This document shows, in pieces, positions 24,284 through 36,558 of a stretch of DNA of 64,000 bases; position 1 is the first letter of the stretch, and each line of letters opens with the position of its first letter. The DNA is taken from the NCBI RefSeq assembly GCF_030445035.2, contig NC_080682.1, positions 34,454,770-34,518,769 of the forward strand, given 5' to 3'. The notes beneath the pieces were generated by a model. That model had not been told where the DNA came from. It did no database searches and saw only the letters and a list, made by a program, of their open reading frames with translations. The position numbers and the translations under genes were made by a program. This DNA is from Dasypus novemcinctus. Its lineage: Eukaryota; Chordata; Mammalia; Cingulata; Dasypodidae.

Positions 24284-24699
24284 GAGAAAGCGACTTGGGC
24301 CAGTGGTTAGGGCATCTGCCTACCATGTGGGAGGTTCCCCAGTTCAAACCCCGGCCTCCTTGACCTGAGTGGAGGTGGCCCATGCGCAGTGCTGATGCGC
24401 ACAAGGAGTGCCGTGCCACGCAGGGGTGTCCCCTCGCAGGGCAGCCCCATGCACAAGGAGTGGGCCCTGTAAGGAGAGCTGCCCAGTGCGAAAGAAAGTT
24501 CAGCCTGTCTAGGAATGGTGCCGCAAACACAGAGAGCTGACCCAGCAAGATGACGCACAAAAAGAAACAGAGATTCCCACGCCACTGACAACAACAGAAG
24601 TGGACAAAGAAGAAGACGGCAGCAAAGAGACACAGAGAACAGACAACTGGGGCGGGGGCAGGGAAGAAAAATAAATAAATAAATAAATCTTAAAAAAAT
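24284..24699 (+). repeat. DAS-type SINE, forward, with target duplication
   Basis: It is a full SINE with a B-box-like GTTCAAACCCC and an AAAT-rich tail. AAGTTGAGTGATA flanks it at 24271-24283 and 24700-24712. The paralogous site at about 36013-36025 has a single uninterrupted AAGTTGAGTGACA, an empty site. The insertion is therefore younger than the duplication of copies 2 and 3. Confidence 0.95.
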
Positions 24700-25268
24700 A
24701 AGTTGAGTGATACTGGTATTTGAAAAATACAACACAATTATATTCTAATCTTTGTTTCAATATGATCAAATTGAAGGATGCTGAAATCTGCATTATTCTA
24801 GCAATAAGAAATTTGTCCATAGATAACTTGAATACTTGAAATGAGGAAAAAATCAGTTTCATCAATATCATTAAGAGATTTATTTCCAATGACATTTTTT
24901 AGTTTCTCTGAAAATTTTATGAAAATTTATAATATTTAAGTTTTTGAAGAATAATATAGTAATGATATTTGAAATGATAATTCAATGTAGATGAAAATCA
25001 GAGTGCGCTTTCTTACCAGAGGATACAAAAGGTTAATTTAACATATTTTTGTTATGGTAAAGGAATACACTAGTCTGATTAATAAGGGGTATAGTTCTGT
25101 ATAGCAAGTGGAATTTAATATGAATTTATGAACAAAAACGATGGTCTATGTATTTCCCATGAATCACAATGGATATTAGATATGTATGGTATATCCAGGA
25201 GGCTGTAGGTTTTTCTTTTTCAATGTAAACTAATGATGAAAAATACTCATATAAATCATGGCAGAACT

Positions 25269-27500
25269 TCAGAATATGGATCATTATAAATATTTAGTCT
25301 TTTCTAAGTTCTTTAAAAGATCTTGGATTGAAATGTTTAAGTCAGTTCTTGAATTATAGAATACCTCTTTTTGCTAGTTATTGCTTTTTCTTTTCCAAAG
25401 TGAATTTTTAGTCTAAGAGGAGCAAATGCTGATATGGATGAGTTAATTGATTTCTTGACTGTGAATACCAACTAAGATGAACCTTTATGGAAAAAAAAAA
25501 ATTGCAAAGAACTCTGCAATGTGTCTACTAACTCAAAGTCATGTTTAATTTTTTCTTAAATTGTAAATGTCCTCCTCGTACTCATGGTTATTGTACCCAG
25601 CTAGAGGCATAATACAGGTCTATCCATTAAACAATGGCAATGACTAATAGAAGAGAAAAGTTATATTTTATTGTCTCATATAACATCAATATATTTCATG
25701 GCTCCCATTACAGAAAATTTTATACTTTGAGTGAAAGTGACATTAAAAACTATGTATTTTTTCTGAGTTTCTCTTAGAGGGCAAATTTGAGTAACTTGGT
25801 TTTCAGGAGGCAACTCTTAGGTAATAGTTATTATTTAGGTAAATTTCAATTTTACAAGAATAAGGTCAACAAGTACATGCATTAATATTGAGGGCTTAGC
25901 ATATTTGTCTGTTTTCTTTTATTAGGCACTGCTATGTTTTGAAGAGATTCTTCTCCCTTTCTTTCTGAGGATGCAGCAAGTCTCCCCAAGATGGAAGTTT
26001 AATATTGTCTTGTTTATTGTATTGGTTTCCACTCACTGAGATAATGCTCTATGACAAGATGAACACATTAATATTCCATAGAAGCATGCCTAAGGTGCAC
26101 CCTTATATACACACCCCCCTACCACCAAGATCCTTCACCAGTGACCCTTCCCTGCCATATTTGCTAAAAGAACATCCCTACAATGGTATACTCAACCACA
26201 AACCTCAACCTCAAAAGTTTACCTTTTCCTTTTTTCATCTCTCTCCCTAGTCCTATGGATAGCCCAACCTACCCCCCAACCAGGTCACACTCACACTCCA
26301 GTACTGTCAACCCCACTCATATCCTTGCACCCCTATCACCCCCATCTACTGCCAAATCAGCCCCCTCCACCTTATCAGAGAGTCTACCCAGACTGAGAAT
26401 TAGGTCACCACTCTCTACACTCTATCTCCTAGTAACTTATCTTCCAGACTCATCTTTGTAAGTCTGCTCAATATCCTTTATTCATATCAGTGAGGTCATG
26501 CAATATTTTTCCTTTAGTGACTGGTTTTCTCTTTGTTAAAGAAAATGAAGTGGGGTCTGTGTGATATTATCAAGGGCCTGAGGAAAAGAATCAATACTAA
26601 GAACATAGTTTATTTAAGCATATCATATATTTTAAGGGACATATTATAAATCATTAGAGAAGAAAAGATCTCTAAACAAATAGAATTGTGAAAAATTAGT
26701 ATACATTTTGGGACAATGAGTTAGAAATTACTTTGTAAGCATTCAATCATTGAACAAACATATACAGAATTACATAAACCACATGTATAAAACATACTTT
26801 AAGCTGATAAAAGATATTCATGATAAAATGTAGAATAGGACATAATGAATTTAACTGATTTTATTCTTCAAATTTAAAACATAAATAAGTAAATTACACA
26901 TTAAAAAGCATGCTTGATACATAACATTAAGCAAGGTATATTCAGAGACTTGAACCCCAAAACAATAAAACTTAAATGAAAATTTTTTGAGGAAAGATGA
27001 TGATAATCTAATAAAAGGAAGGTTTAATTTTATTGACAAAATTATATGAAAAATGTTCCATTCTCTTCAATGGTTGGGCCAAGTTAGAGTTTCACCAGAT
27101 ATTAATATTTATTTTCATAACGACAAGATTATGCTCTGTTTTCTCATATAAATGTTTAATTGGAGACAGATAATATTCTTGAGCTAAAAGTTAACACTTT
27201 GGATTTCTGCTCTTCTGAAATACATGATTTCCCGCTTAGAAAATACCAGCCTGGAAGTCCATGTTTTCCTGTCTATAAACACAGGGTTTAAAGACTTTAA
27301 AGTGGTCAAGGAGAGGAGCAATGGCCACTGCTGTGAAGGTGAGAGAGAAAAAAACTTATAGACAGTGTCTAGAAAATAAAGGGTGGGAGGAAGTGTTTCT
27401 CTGTGCCATCCTTTATTTTGGTAATTGTGAAGAACTAACCTTGAAAGAGTAGACAGTAAAGAGAAAGGCTCATTTTTAGGACCAATATTCAAATAAGTTT
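25269..27500. repeat. Duplicated flank, paralogous to 46720-49200
   Basis: Shared text includes 'cagaatatggatcatt' at the edge, 'gaggcataatacag' against 'gaggcacaatacag', and 'ggtctgtgtgatattatcaagggcctg' against 'ggcctgtgtgatattattagggacctg'. Copy 2 carries an extra 0.7 kb inside (about 25780-26530). Past about 27050 the alignment is weak. No gene is supported. Confidence 0.6.
25900..26530 (-). repeat. L1-like fragment, antisense
   Basis: C-rich text at 26090-26460 ends in 'tatcagtgaggtcatgcaatatttttcc', which resembles the antisense of an L1 3' region. The segment is missing from the paralogous site near 48310, consistent with an insertion. Open frames here (for example 26183-26461) are low-complexity and unconvincing. 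Confidence 0.4.
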
Positions 27501-30079
27501 GGAGTCTGGTTCATGAGGAACACCCATCTGTTTGCTGAAGGCAGTTTTCCACCCAGACTCTTATTTCTTATTAAAGAATTGAATGTTGTGACAATATCAG
27601 TGAGATAATTTATATGGACTATTACTTGCCTTGATCTTTCAAGGAAGTTATAAACATAGAGACTGAAAGAAATTTGAAGGATGCAGAAATGAAATATGAG
27701 AAGCCAAAGAGAACAATGAAATGAAACAAATATTGAGAAGAAATAAGAGGTGTCAGTTAATATTCTGTGTAATTGTCCACTTGCAAAAGAAGTGTGCAAG
27801 GCCTGTCCTGTTACTTGTGTGTCAATTGTTGGTATCAGTGTATTACCATATCTTAGAATAAATAATATGATATAAAAAATGGGTCAGCATCTATTGCTAT
27901 ATAAATCAGTTTAACTTTTAATAAGAGCTTATGAGAATTGTTTTTCCTTCTTTCTTTTTCTTTCTTTTTTTTCTTTTCTCACCAGTGTCCATTAATGCTG
28001 CCAGTTGCCTAATGAAAACATATGTTAAATGTGTTTCTTTGTGTTTTTTTATTAATATTACCCTGGGGATTTATGACCTGTCTTATTCCAGGCTTTTGTC
28101 TATCCATAACACCATTTTTCTCTGTGTAAACTAAATTAATATAAGGAGAAGAGCCCTTAGAATCTAATATTCTATGATTCTGTGAGATAACTTAGCAGGT
28201 TAATACCTCTCTTTCATCCACATTCTAACTATACCATCCAAAGCCTCAATTCATTTTCTAGTGGTAAGACTGAGTTTGAAATACAGAGACAAATGTTAAA
28301 AAAAAAAAAAGTTCCTTGTAACATTATCAAAATCAATTTGGGGCAAACCTTCTCTGTTTATAGCAGAACTTTTTGCCTCTCAGAGGAAGGTTGTGGTTCC
28401 TCAGGAAAATGAAGACCTATTTATCCCTTGCTTTGAGAACATCTCTATGATGCCTCACTGATTTCAGGCACCTAAACTCTAATTTCCAAATTCCAAAGGG
28501 AAAAGATAGGTAAGAAAATAATTAGTTCTACTTAGGAACTGATTAAACAGCAAACAAAATGATGTAATGTGTTTTTCTACAGCTCAAGATTTCCCCAAAG
28601 ACATATATCTTAGCTTTCAAAGAAAATTAGGTTATAATATTTGTTATCCATTTTTATTTAACCCAGCTCAAAGTTATTGATTATATGAGTATTGGAATAT
28701 TCATATAGTCCCATATAATTCCCATATAATCCCACATAAACAAAAATTTATCTAGCTAACATCAATAGATAAAAAGATCCTGGCACTCAATGTGTCTAAA
28801 GAGAACAAATTGGAAAGGAAGCTAATTTCTCTGATGTATTTTATGATATATTTTTATCTATGTTCAAATGATTTCTGGTAATTCAATTCCAGCTCAGGTC
28901 AGGAAGTGGTCACTCAGTCAATATGTACATGTATTGCATATTGGGCCCAACACTGCCCTAAATACAAAATAGAAAATTGGGTGATATAAACTGGGCATTA
29001 ATGATTTTGTCAAGTATGGAAGAGCGATTTAGAAAAGAGAGATAAAAGTAATTACATGGAGATAGGAAACTCTGGGTCATGTTTGGAGATGTGAAAATGA
29101 GACTGAGAGATAATATGTTGCCTAATGTATGCATATATGACTGCAAAGATATATTTGTTTTAGACTAAAAGAAACTTGCATTCCTCTTCAGGGGAGTGAA
29201 CTTTATGATAAAAAAGATAATTAAATGTATCAGTCACCTTTTGGTGCCAATCTTTTTTTTTTTTTCAAAAAAGCAAAGACATTTCATTCTGAATATAAAT
29301 GAGAGATTTACAGTTTTGAGAAGTGATTATGCATAAAACACGTAATAAAAAATTAGACCTCACATCTATGTAAATCATGAAGGCATTTCTAAAAATTAAC
29401 AGAAGCAAAGAAGGATTCAACTATTTTATGAAATGGTAAGGAACATTTACTTCGGCATCTAGCTAAATGTAATAGGTACTGAAAAGCCAGAAGACTGAAA
29501 AAAAAAAAGTCAGATGCCAAACTCTTTTTTAAATGACTTAAACAAAATAAAATAGGAATTTATTGCCGTTATAACTTTAAAATCTGGATATGGATCACTT
29601 AACAGAAAATCCAATTGTACAAAACATTTGCCATCAAGGACATATCTTTCAACAGTTCTCAGTATCGTTTCTTCTTTAATGACATAATTCTCAGGCAGAC
29701 TCTCTCCTTGACTTTGCAAAGAGAACCAAAACCAATTTTGCTTAAACCCGCCCAGAGAAATAGCTTCGGCAGAAATAAGCTCTTCTTTATCAGTACTTTA
29801 AGCAAAATCTACATTTGGCTCACTAGCTCAATGGAGAGTGAACCAGAAATCAATCACTGTGATTCTTGTGACAGTAGTTGATACTTGCCAAAACCCAGAG
29901 TCATTGCAGAAACAGAGCCAGACTAGGAATGCGTGAAGTGTGGGTTCCCCTAGGGAAACTGAGATTCTATTCACAAGGAAGCTGGGGGTGCATATTGTCC
30001 CGTATAGTAAGTTTGTGTATAAAGTCTTTGTTATAGTTTGTAATTAATCAGGCGATTGTGATTGATATATGATACATAT
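27501..30079. other. Intergenic, no gene recognised
   Basis: This 2.6-kb AT-rich stretch holds no ORF with family features and no repeat I can name with confidence. Short pyrimidine and poly-A runs occur at 27945-27985, 28297-28311 and 29248-29265. Confidence 0.5.
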
Positions 30080-31554
30080 GATAAAATTGATTAAGGAAAC
30101 ACAAGAAGGAAGAGATATATTCTTTCTTTGAAGAGCACTCAGTGTGGGTTAATTATTCTCAGAAAAGTGGAGGACTTACCTGTGAAGTGGCATTGGGACT
30201 GAGGAGAAACCTATTTTAAAGACTTTTGTGAAGCTGAATCTAACACAGACTGCCTTTCATCTCAATAATGAGTTTAAAACTCATTACACGCTTATTTCTC
30301 GGAAGGATAAAGAAGCAGATAGTTATCCACATTAAAGAGATACTTTGTGTCCATGAAGTGCTAGTGACAATGGGGTTGTAGATTCTGGATACTCCAAATA
30401 CTTAAAGTGTATTACGAGGGAAGTGGACATGGCTCAACTGATAGATTGTCCTCCTACCATATGGAGGGTCCAGGGTTCCGTCCATCCCCAGGGCCTTCTG
30501 ACCTGTGTGATAAGCTGGCCCACTCACAGTGCTGTCACACGCAGGGAGTGCCGTGTCAAGCAGGGGCACCCACATGTAAGGGTGCCTCATGCACAAGGAG
30601 TGCGCCCCATAAGGAGAGCCACCCTGCCTGAAAAAACCCCAGCCTGCCCAGGAGTGGCACTGCACACATGGAGACCTAATGCAGCAGGATGACGTAACAA
30701 AAAAAGAGACACAGTTTCCCAGTGCTGCCGGATAATGCAAGTGGATCCAGAAGAACACACAGTGAATGGATACAGAGAGCAGATAATGGGGGGAAGGGGA
30801 GAGAAATAAATAAAATAAATGTTTTAAAAAAATAAATAGGTAAATAAAGTGTATTACGAACCAAAAGAAAAGTTAAAAGCAATACTAATAATGTCAGGTA
30901 ACTATTTAACCAACTGCAGTACTCTATATGTAACACTAATAATTTAACATTCAATATTCATTAAATATTGATAGCTTTATGATATTTAGAATGTTTTAAC
31001 TACTATAGATAAGAGACTTTTCTAAAATTTATTTGTATAAACCTTGCAATAGAAAAGGTTGTAAATAAGATGATAATGACCAAAATATGACTAAAAAACA
31101 ATACCACAAATACACATAAAACCATGGGAAATGCAGTTCATCATTTTCAAGAAAATGCAAGTAATAGGAAAGAAGTGTATATTTTCTGGGAGAAAAGTGA
31201 AGTTGTTTCAATAAGAAGGATCACATATATTAATATTATTGTGAAGACACATCTCCTGAGTTGTGCTTGTTATAATTCATGTTGCCTAGAGCACATTATT
31301 TGAGACTTAAAGAAAGATCCCACACACCCCACTCAAAATGCTTGGGGATTAGAAGAGAACAGTAAAAGTGGCAGGTGCATTTGAATTATTCTTTCTCCAA
31401 TACTAGGCATTTCAAATAAGGATCAAGAAGAGTAGACAAGAAAAAAAAAATGCATAGAACCAAGCTCTTAAAGACATCCTGCCTTACCATTTCATCCCCA
31501 TCCACCCAAACACAAGATCCTCCTTAAAGCTTTCATTTGAAATGCTGAGTCCAG
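30080..31554 (-). repeat. Duplication unit 3, downstream flank
   Basis: 30080-30417 aligns with 14270-14640, and 31260-31554 with 18180-18461. Together they form the 3' side of the OR5L unit. A SINE (30418-30844) interrupts it. No other gene is seen. Confidence 0.55.
30418..30844 (+). repeat. DAS-type SINE, forward, with 15-base target duplication
   Basis: TAAAGTGTATTACGA occurs on both sides (30403-30417 and 30845-30859) without difference, so it is a fairly recent insertion. The head carries 'gggaagtggacatggctcaa', and the tail is AAATAAAT-rich. Confidence 0.95.
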
Positions 31555-32505
31555 CTAAGAAACAGGTCCCGCAAAAAGTAATTTAAATCCCATCATTTTC
31601 CTGAGAGCTGCTTTCACATCCTTGTTCCTCAGGCTGTAGATCAGGGGGTTCAACATGGGAATCACCACAGTATAGAACACCGTGGCCACTTTATCAGTTT
31701 CCAGACTGTACTCAGAACTGGGCCTGCAATAAAGGAAAAGGATTGTTCCATGGAAGACAATGATGGCTGTGAGGTGGGAAGCACAGGTGGAAAAGGCTTT
31801 GCGTCTTCCTTCTGCAGAGTGCATCCTCAAGATGGTGATGAGAATAAACAAATAGGAGGTAAGGATGATCACGATGGTGATGATTTCAATGAATGTGGCC
31901 ACAATATACACAACTAGTTTATTCACAGACACATCATAGCAGGCAAGAGAAAAGATAGGGGGTAAATCACAGAAGAAGTGGTTAATCACATTTGATCTAT
32001 ACGATGGGCTCTCAAGAGCTAAACACATGTGTACCAAAGAACACCCTGCTCCACAGATGTAGCAAGCAGAAACCAGTCCTAAGCAGAGCTTCTGGGACAT
32101 AATCACCATGTATAGCACTGGGTTACAGATGGCCACAAAGTGGTCATAGGCCATTACAGCAAGCAGGATGACCTCAGTGATTGAATAAGTACCAAATAAA
32201 TAGAATTGAGCCATGCACCTCAAAAAGGATATGGTTTTGTCCTTGTTTAACATATTGACCAGCATCTTCGGCACAATGGTGGTGGAGTAGCAGAAATCCA
32301 CAAAGGACAAGTGGCTCAGGAAAAAGTACATGGGGGTGTGCAGCTGAGAGCTGGCCTGGATCACTGTGATCATGCCCAGGTTGCCCATCAATGTGACTCC
32401 ATAGATGAGAAGGAAAACCAGGAAGAGGAAGATGCTCAGCTCAGGGAGGTCTGTCAATCCCACAAGAATGAACTCTGACACAGAGCTGCAGTTTCCTTTG
32501 TCCAT
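31555..32505 (-). CDS. Olfactory receptor, OR5L-like, open frame
   Basis: This is a predicted class A GPCR of olfactory neuron cilia that would bind odorants and signal through Golf; the ligand is unknown. The frame gives 316 residues from MDKGNCSS. I chose this start over a Met 11 codons upstream because OR5L proteins begin MGKENC. Motifs include an N5 glycosylation site, GNLGMI (TM1), [16 protein letters not shown] (TM2), Cys97 and Cys179 for the conserved disulphide, TSY (TM5), [12 protein letters not shown] (TM6) and [12 protein letters not shown] (TM7). It resembles human OR5L1/OR5L2 as I recall them. Oddity: the DRY motif reads D121-H122-F123; OR5L normally has DRF. The coding region is one exon, as usual for ORs. 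A palindromic EBF-like site lies 47 bases upstream. Confidence 0.93.
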   Translation of the reverse strand: MDKGNCSSVSEFILVGLTDLPELSIFLFLVFLLIYGVTLMGNLGMITVIQASSQLHTPMYFFLSHLSFVDFCYSTTIVPKMLVNMLNKDKTISFLRCMAQFYLFGTYSITEVILLAVMAYDHFVAICNPVLYMVIMSQKLCLGLVSACYICGAGCSLVHMCLALESPSYRSNVINHFFCDLPPIFSLACYDVSVNKLVVYIVATFIEIITIVIILTSYLFILITILRMHSAEGRRKAFSTCASHLTAIIVFHGTILFLYCRPSSEYSLETDKVATVFYTVVIPMLNPLIYSLRNKDVKAALRKMMGFKLLFAGPVS

Positions 32506-32551
32506 TTGCCAATATATTTCATATTCATAAAAACACAAAAAATTTTGTCTA

Positions 32552-32561
32552 TCCCCTGGGA
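32552..32561. promoter_or_regulatory. EBF (Olf-1)-like palindrome
   Basis: TCCCCTGGGA fits the EBF pattern TCCCNNGGGA, a factor family known to bind OR promoters. It lies 47 bases upstream of the OR5L ATG. The matching place in the copy-2 pseudogene (19448-19457) reads TCCCCTGGAA. OR promoters usually sit upstream of a non-coding first exon, so a site this close to the ATG may be chance. Confidence 0.25.
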
Positions 32562-34121
32562 AAAGACTAATAGAGGAAAATTATTTTATGTTAACTTCAG
32601 CCAAAGGGAATCTTGATATCAAACATCGTTTATATGAGTTATAAGAAAAATACTGTTTTCAAATCATTCCAAATGTTAAATATCTCAGTGTAACCCACTG
32701 ACTAAAAATAGTTTTAACATAAAAGGAAGCTTTACATGATTCTCCACACTTATTCCAACAATAGAATTGAAATGTTCTATGTTAGGTAATTAATGAACTT
32801 TGAAACGGAATCAATGAAATACTTACTGCTCCGTGAAAATTACACCTGTTTCATAAAAGAATTAATAAACTTTGTTCAATTATTAACATACCTATTGTAA
32901 TATTATATAATTTTTTTAGATCATTCTACCACTAATGTAAATTTACAGGTGAGGTCCTTTGCAATACCGTTTAGGAGGAGTACATGGCTGACTTCATACA
33001 TGTATGAAATGAAAATTGGGTGCAGAGAAGCTGGACTAGAAATCACAGAATCTGATTTTTTTACATAACTTGGATTAATTTTAAAAAATTAGGACAAAGT
33101 GTTGTCCTGAAGTTAAGTTTTATCACCTACTTAATAAAAAATATGTGAGTTAATTGGCCCAGAGTTAAAAGAAGAAATAAACTTGGAGGCTTTTCTTCCA
33201 AATTTTATAGATCAATAGTTAAGCTACGTTTTGGTAAACCCAATAGAAAGTTTAAAAAAATATACTTCCTTTCTCCAGCAGAGATAATTCATATATCCAT
33301 GACTCCCAATGACCAGTTCATGAACATATAGAATCAGCCGTCAGAATTAAGGTGACATTTAGAGAGCATCTCCATGGTCATTTTTACTAGATTTTCATTA
33401 AGAAAATTGGTGTGAAAGAAGGAGTAAAGCAGAGGCAAGAAGAAAAAAATAAGGAAAGGTTATACCATTTTTTAGTCTGTATTCTTTCACATACTAATAG
33501 ATGTGATGCAGTGTTTGGTGTTCAGATGAAATTTTCCCAATTTCGTATCCACCATCTCTTAATGCAAAAATAATTATTTCATATCATAACTGCATCATAA
33601 TATGGATTCTGTTTAAAGTTCTCTAAGTAGAATAGCTGAATTAGGCATATTGTTAAAACAATATTTGCTTAGAAAATAAATTCATTTCCATTTTCAGAAA
33701 TCCAGATTCTATTCCAGCTGAAAAATCTGATGAACAGACATTTCTTCCCTGGTCCTGAAGATGTCAGAATGTGTGAGAATATAGTTAAGATTTTATGCAA
33801 TAACTAAGCTCCTTGGAACTTAGGGACCTTAAATTCTCCAGACAATTATTATTCTCCATGGAATGAAAAATGTTTAAAAGCAAAACTAACTCTGTAGAGG
33901 GTACCAGAGGGACAATTAATCACTATGGCCTATCATCAGGATTTATAATTAAGACTAATTTGAGAAATGATTATTTAATGTTATACATGCCTTCTTCCAA
34001 AATCTTGGTACATCCAAGTATTGTATATGTGAGCTACAGCTCTTATGCCTTTCTGAAATTATATGAATATTTCTTATGAATCTTCCCCTTCTCCTAGCAT
34101 TACAAAATCTCCTTTCTGCAG

Positions 34122-34160
34122 GCCGTAGGGTCTAAGGCCACAACAGAACTCTTTCAACAG
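34122..34160 (+). other. Exon-like block between splice-like signals, copy 3
   Basis: It is preceded by 'aaaatctcctttctgcag' and followed by GTAATG, about 1.6 kb upstream of the OR5L start, on the opposite strand. Confidence 0.3.
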
Positions 34161-34199
34161 GTAATGAACCTTCTGGCAAAAATATATATATATTAGTAG

Positions 34200-34430
34200 C
34201 TTACAAAATTGAGCACTTATGAGCCAGAATCTGTCCAAATATTCTTCAAGTGTCCACTCAATCTTTTTAAAATCCCACCCAAAGATCTTAAATATGTAAA
34301 TTAAGTAGTTCAATAATCGTATCTGAACAAGGTATCAGCTCTTTGTTTATCTGCCTATCAGATTTAACTGATGTGCAGGCAGGTGTAACTTCGCCAAAGT
34401 CAACGTAAAATAATAAAATGGTTTCTGGTT
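34200..34430 (+). repeat. MIR SINE, degraded (copy 3 of the unit)
   Basis: It occupies the same position and order as the MIRs at 620-870 and 22860-23140, with 'tgagccagaatctgtccaaat' and 'gtgcaggcaggtgtaacttcgcc'. Confidence 0.6.
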
Positions 34431-35283
34431 TCCTTACCCATATGACCCAGAGTCAGTGTTGGGGTTGCGTTTTTCCCTAATGAATATCCAGTATTGGCAG
34501 CCGTTAAATGGGACCACCTCAAATATCCATCCTAGGTTTGCTATATTTTTATAATGTCAATCTAGGTCACAGTCTTCAAATGTGTGTCTGTATATCGATG
34601 ACGTACTTAAAAGTCTTTTCAAGGTGTACGTGAACAAAAAGTAGTTTTGTGTAAAGTAGCTTTCATATTCTCAACGATCATATAATGAGCTCCTAAAATT
34701 AATCTGCAAAGAGAATGTTTCCAATTTTAAGGGTATATTCTTGTTCTCCTTCACTATTTTCCTTTCACAATTTACAAAAAAAAAAAAAAAAGTAAAGTTT
34801 TAACCACTATATTTGCGTTGATAACCTCCATGAGTAAAAATCTGTGGACCACAACAAAGGGATAATTTGGAATATTGTGCATGTAGCCATCTTTCATTTT
34901 TATTCTTCACTCATTAAATAAATCTTCATTAAATTCATGACTAAGCTTTTTGCCTTTTTTTTTTTTTTTGGTCTCATATATTACTTTTATGTCAAAATAT
35001 TTCACTAAACCTGGAGTTCTTATCCCAAAATACTCTCTGATTTGTCAGAGTCACAATATCTAATCTACCCTAAGCTTTAGGTCTTCTGTTTGCAACTGCA
35101 TCTCAGAGAAAATCTCTCTCTAGCTTTAATCCCTTTCCTAGAAATAGAATGCTCTAAGTGTTTATTTGTTATTTGTGTCCTCAGCTACTGGATGGGTCCA
35201 GAAAATTTGTGATTTTGAGAATATTGAGGTTTATATAAGAGTTGGAGAAAACTTCTTTAAATTGAAGGCAGAAATAGAATCAT

Positions 35284-35308
35284 ATATATACATATATATA
35301 TATATACT
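35284..35308. repeat. AT microsatellite
   Basis: A run of TA dinucleotides with one C interruption lies directly beside the SINE tail. Confidence 0.85.
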
Positions 35309-35724
35309 TAAAGAAGTATTTATTTTCCCTCCTCCTCATCTCATTGTCTGCTCTCTGTGTCCATTTCCTGTGCATTCTTCTGTATCTACTATCTACTTGT
35401 CTTCCCTTTAGGCACCACAGGGAACAGATTGGAGACCTTCCAGAGTGGCAGAGAGGTTCTCAATCTCTTGCGCCACCTCAGCTCACTGCTCTGTTGTTTC
35501 TCTTATTGTCTGTCCTCTGTGTCTCTATTTGTTGCTTCGTCTTTCTGTGCTAACTCTCTGTTTGAGCCATCCTGCCGTGCGGTCATCATACCTGCACATG
35601 ACAGTGCTCCGTTCATGCCAGCTACTGTAGGGGCTGCTTGCCTTCACCAGGAGGCCCTGGGAATCAAACCCTGGACCTCCCGTATGGTAGACAGGAGCTC
35701 AAACACTTGAGAACATCTGCTTCA
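35309..35724 (-). repeat. DAS-type SINE, reverse
   Basis: Reverse-strand SINE features are 'tatttattttccctcctcc', 'tgctctctgtgtcca', 'ggacctcccgtatggtaga' and 'gagaacatctgcttc' at the head end. Copy 2 lacks it at the matching place near 23965, so it inserted after the duplication. Confidence 0.85.
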
Positions 35725-36558
35725 TGTGATTCTATTTTTAATATAAGAATCAAATAAATAAAACTTTTACAAGCTTTTGAATTTTTCTTTAATAAATTAA
35801 CCTAAAGCTCTTTTTATAAATGTCTCAGCAACCAAGGCAGTGAATGTCTCTAAATAACTGCATAAAAATTGAATTTGAAGATAAAGAGATTAATAAACTG
35901 GCTTGTAAGAAAAATGATAAAAGGCCCTAAAATCATTTAATTAATTGTTAAAATATTCATTGACGGTAAAGAACCAAGAAAACTTTGACATATTAAGTGG
36001 ATGATGTAAAAAAAGTTGAGTGACACTGATAATTTAAAAAGGCAACACAATTTTATTTTTTCAGTATGATCAAATTTATGAATGCTGAAATTGGTATTAT
36101 TCCAGCAGTAAGAAATTTGTCCATGGATAACTTGACTACTTTAAATGAGGAAAAAATCAGCCTCTTCTCTACCATTGAAAGATTCACTTCCAATGGCATT
36201 TTTTATTTCTCTGATGATTTTACCAAAATTTGTAATATATTTACGTTTTTGAAGAGTTGTATAGTAATGATAGCTGAAATAATAATTAAATGTAGATAAA
36301 AATCACAGAGAGCTTTATTACCATGGGAGACAAAAGGTCAATTTAACATATTTTTGTTGTTGCAAAGGAATACACTGGTCTGATTAATAAGAAATGTAGT
36401 TCTAGATAGCAATTTGAATTTAAATATGAGCTTATGAACAAAAATGATGATCTATATATTTCCCATGAATCACAATGAATATCAAATATGCTTGGTATAT
36501 CCAGAAGGCTGTAGGTTTTTCTTTTTCAATGTAAATTTATGATGAAAAATACTCATAT

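Larger units (their letters stand above)
21286..25268 (-). repeat. OR5L upstream duplication unit, copy 2
   Basis: It aligns with 32655-36558 almost throughout. Examples are 'ctccacacttactccaacaatagaattgaaatg' and 'ggctgtaggtttttctttttcaatgtaaa' (read in parts). Differences include a SINE at 24284 present only here and SINEs at 35306 and 36898 present only near copy 3. No coding sequence is seen. Near 25258 the match to copy 3 stops and a match to 46720 onward begins. Confidence 0.82.
32655..36558 (-). repeat. OR5L upstream duplication unit, copy 3
   Basis: This is the upstream region of the open OR5L gene and the counterpart of 21286-25268. It keeps the empty sites of the young L1 (about 32641) and of the SINE at 24284 (about 36013). 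No coding sequence is seen, apart from repeat-derived frames at 35344-35710. Confidence 0.82.

Noticed and set aside
26005-26461. Pro/Ser-rich ORFs of 81 and 92 aa
   Set aside because: They sit in a C-rich L1-like segment absent from the paralogous site, with low-complexity composition and no family features.
32506-32538. 11-residue N-terminal extension of the open OR5L frame
   Set aside because: OR5L proteins start at the Met matching MGKENC. The same upstream codons exist in the copy-2 pseudogene, but they look like 5' flank and do not fit a receptor N-terminus.
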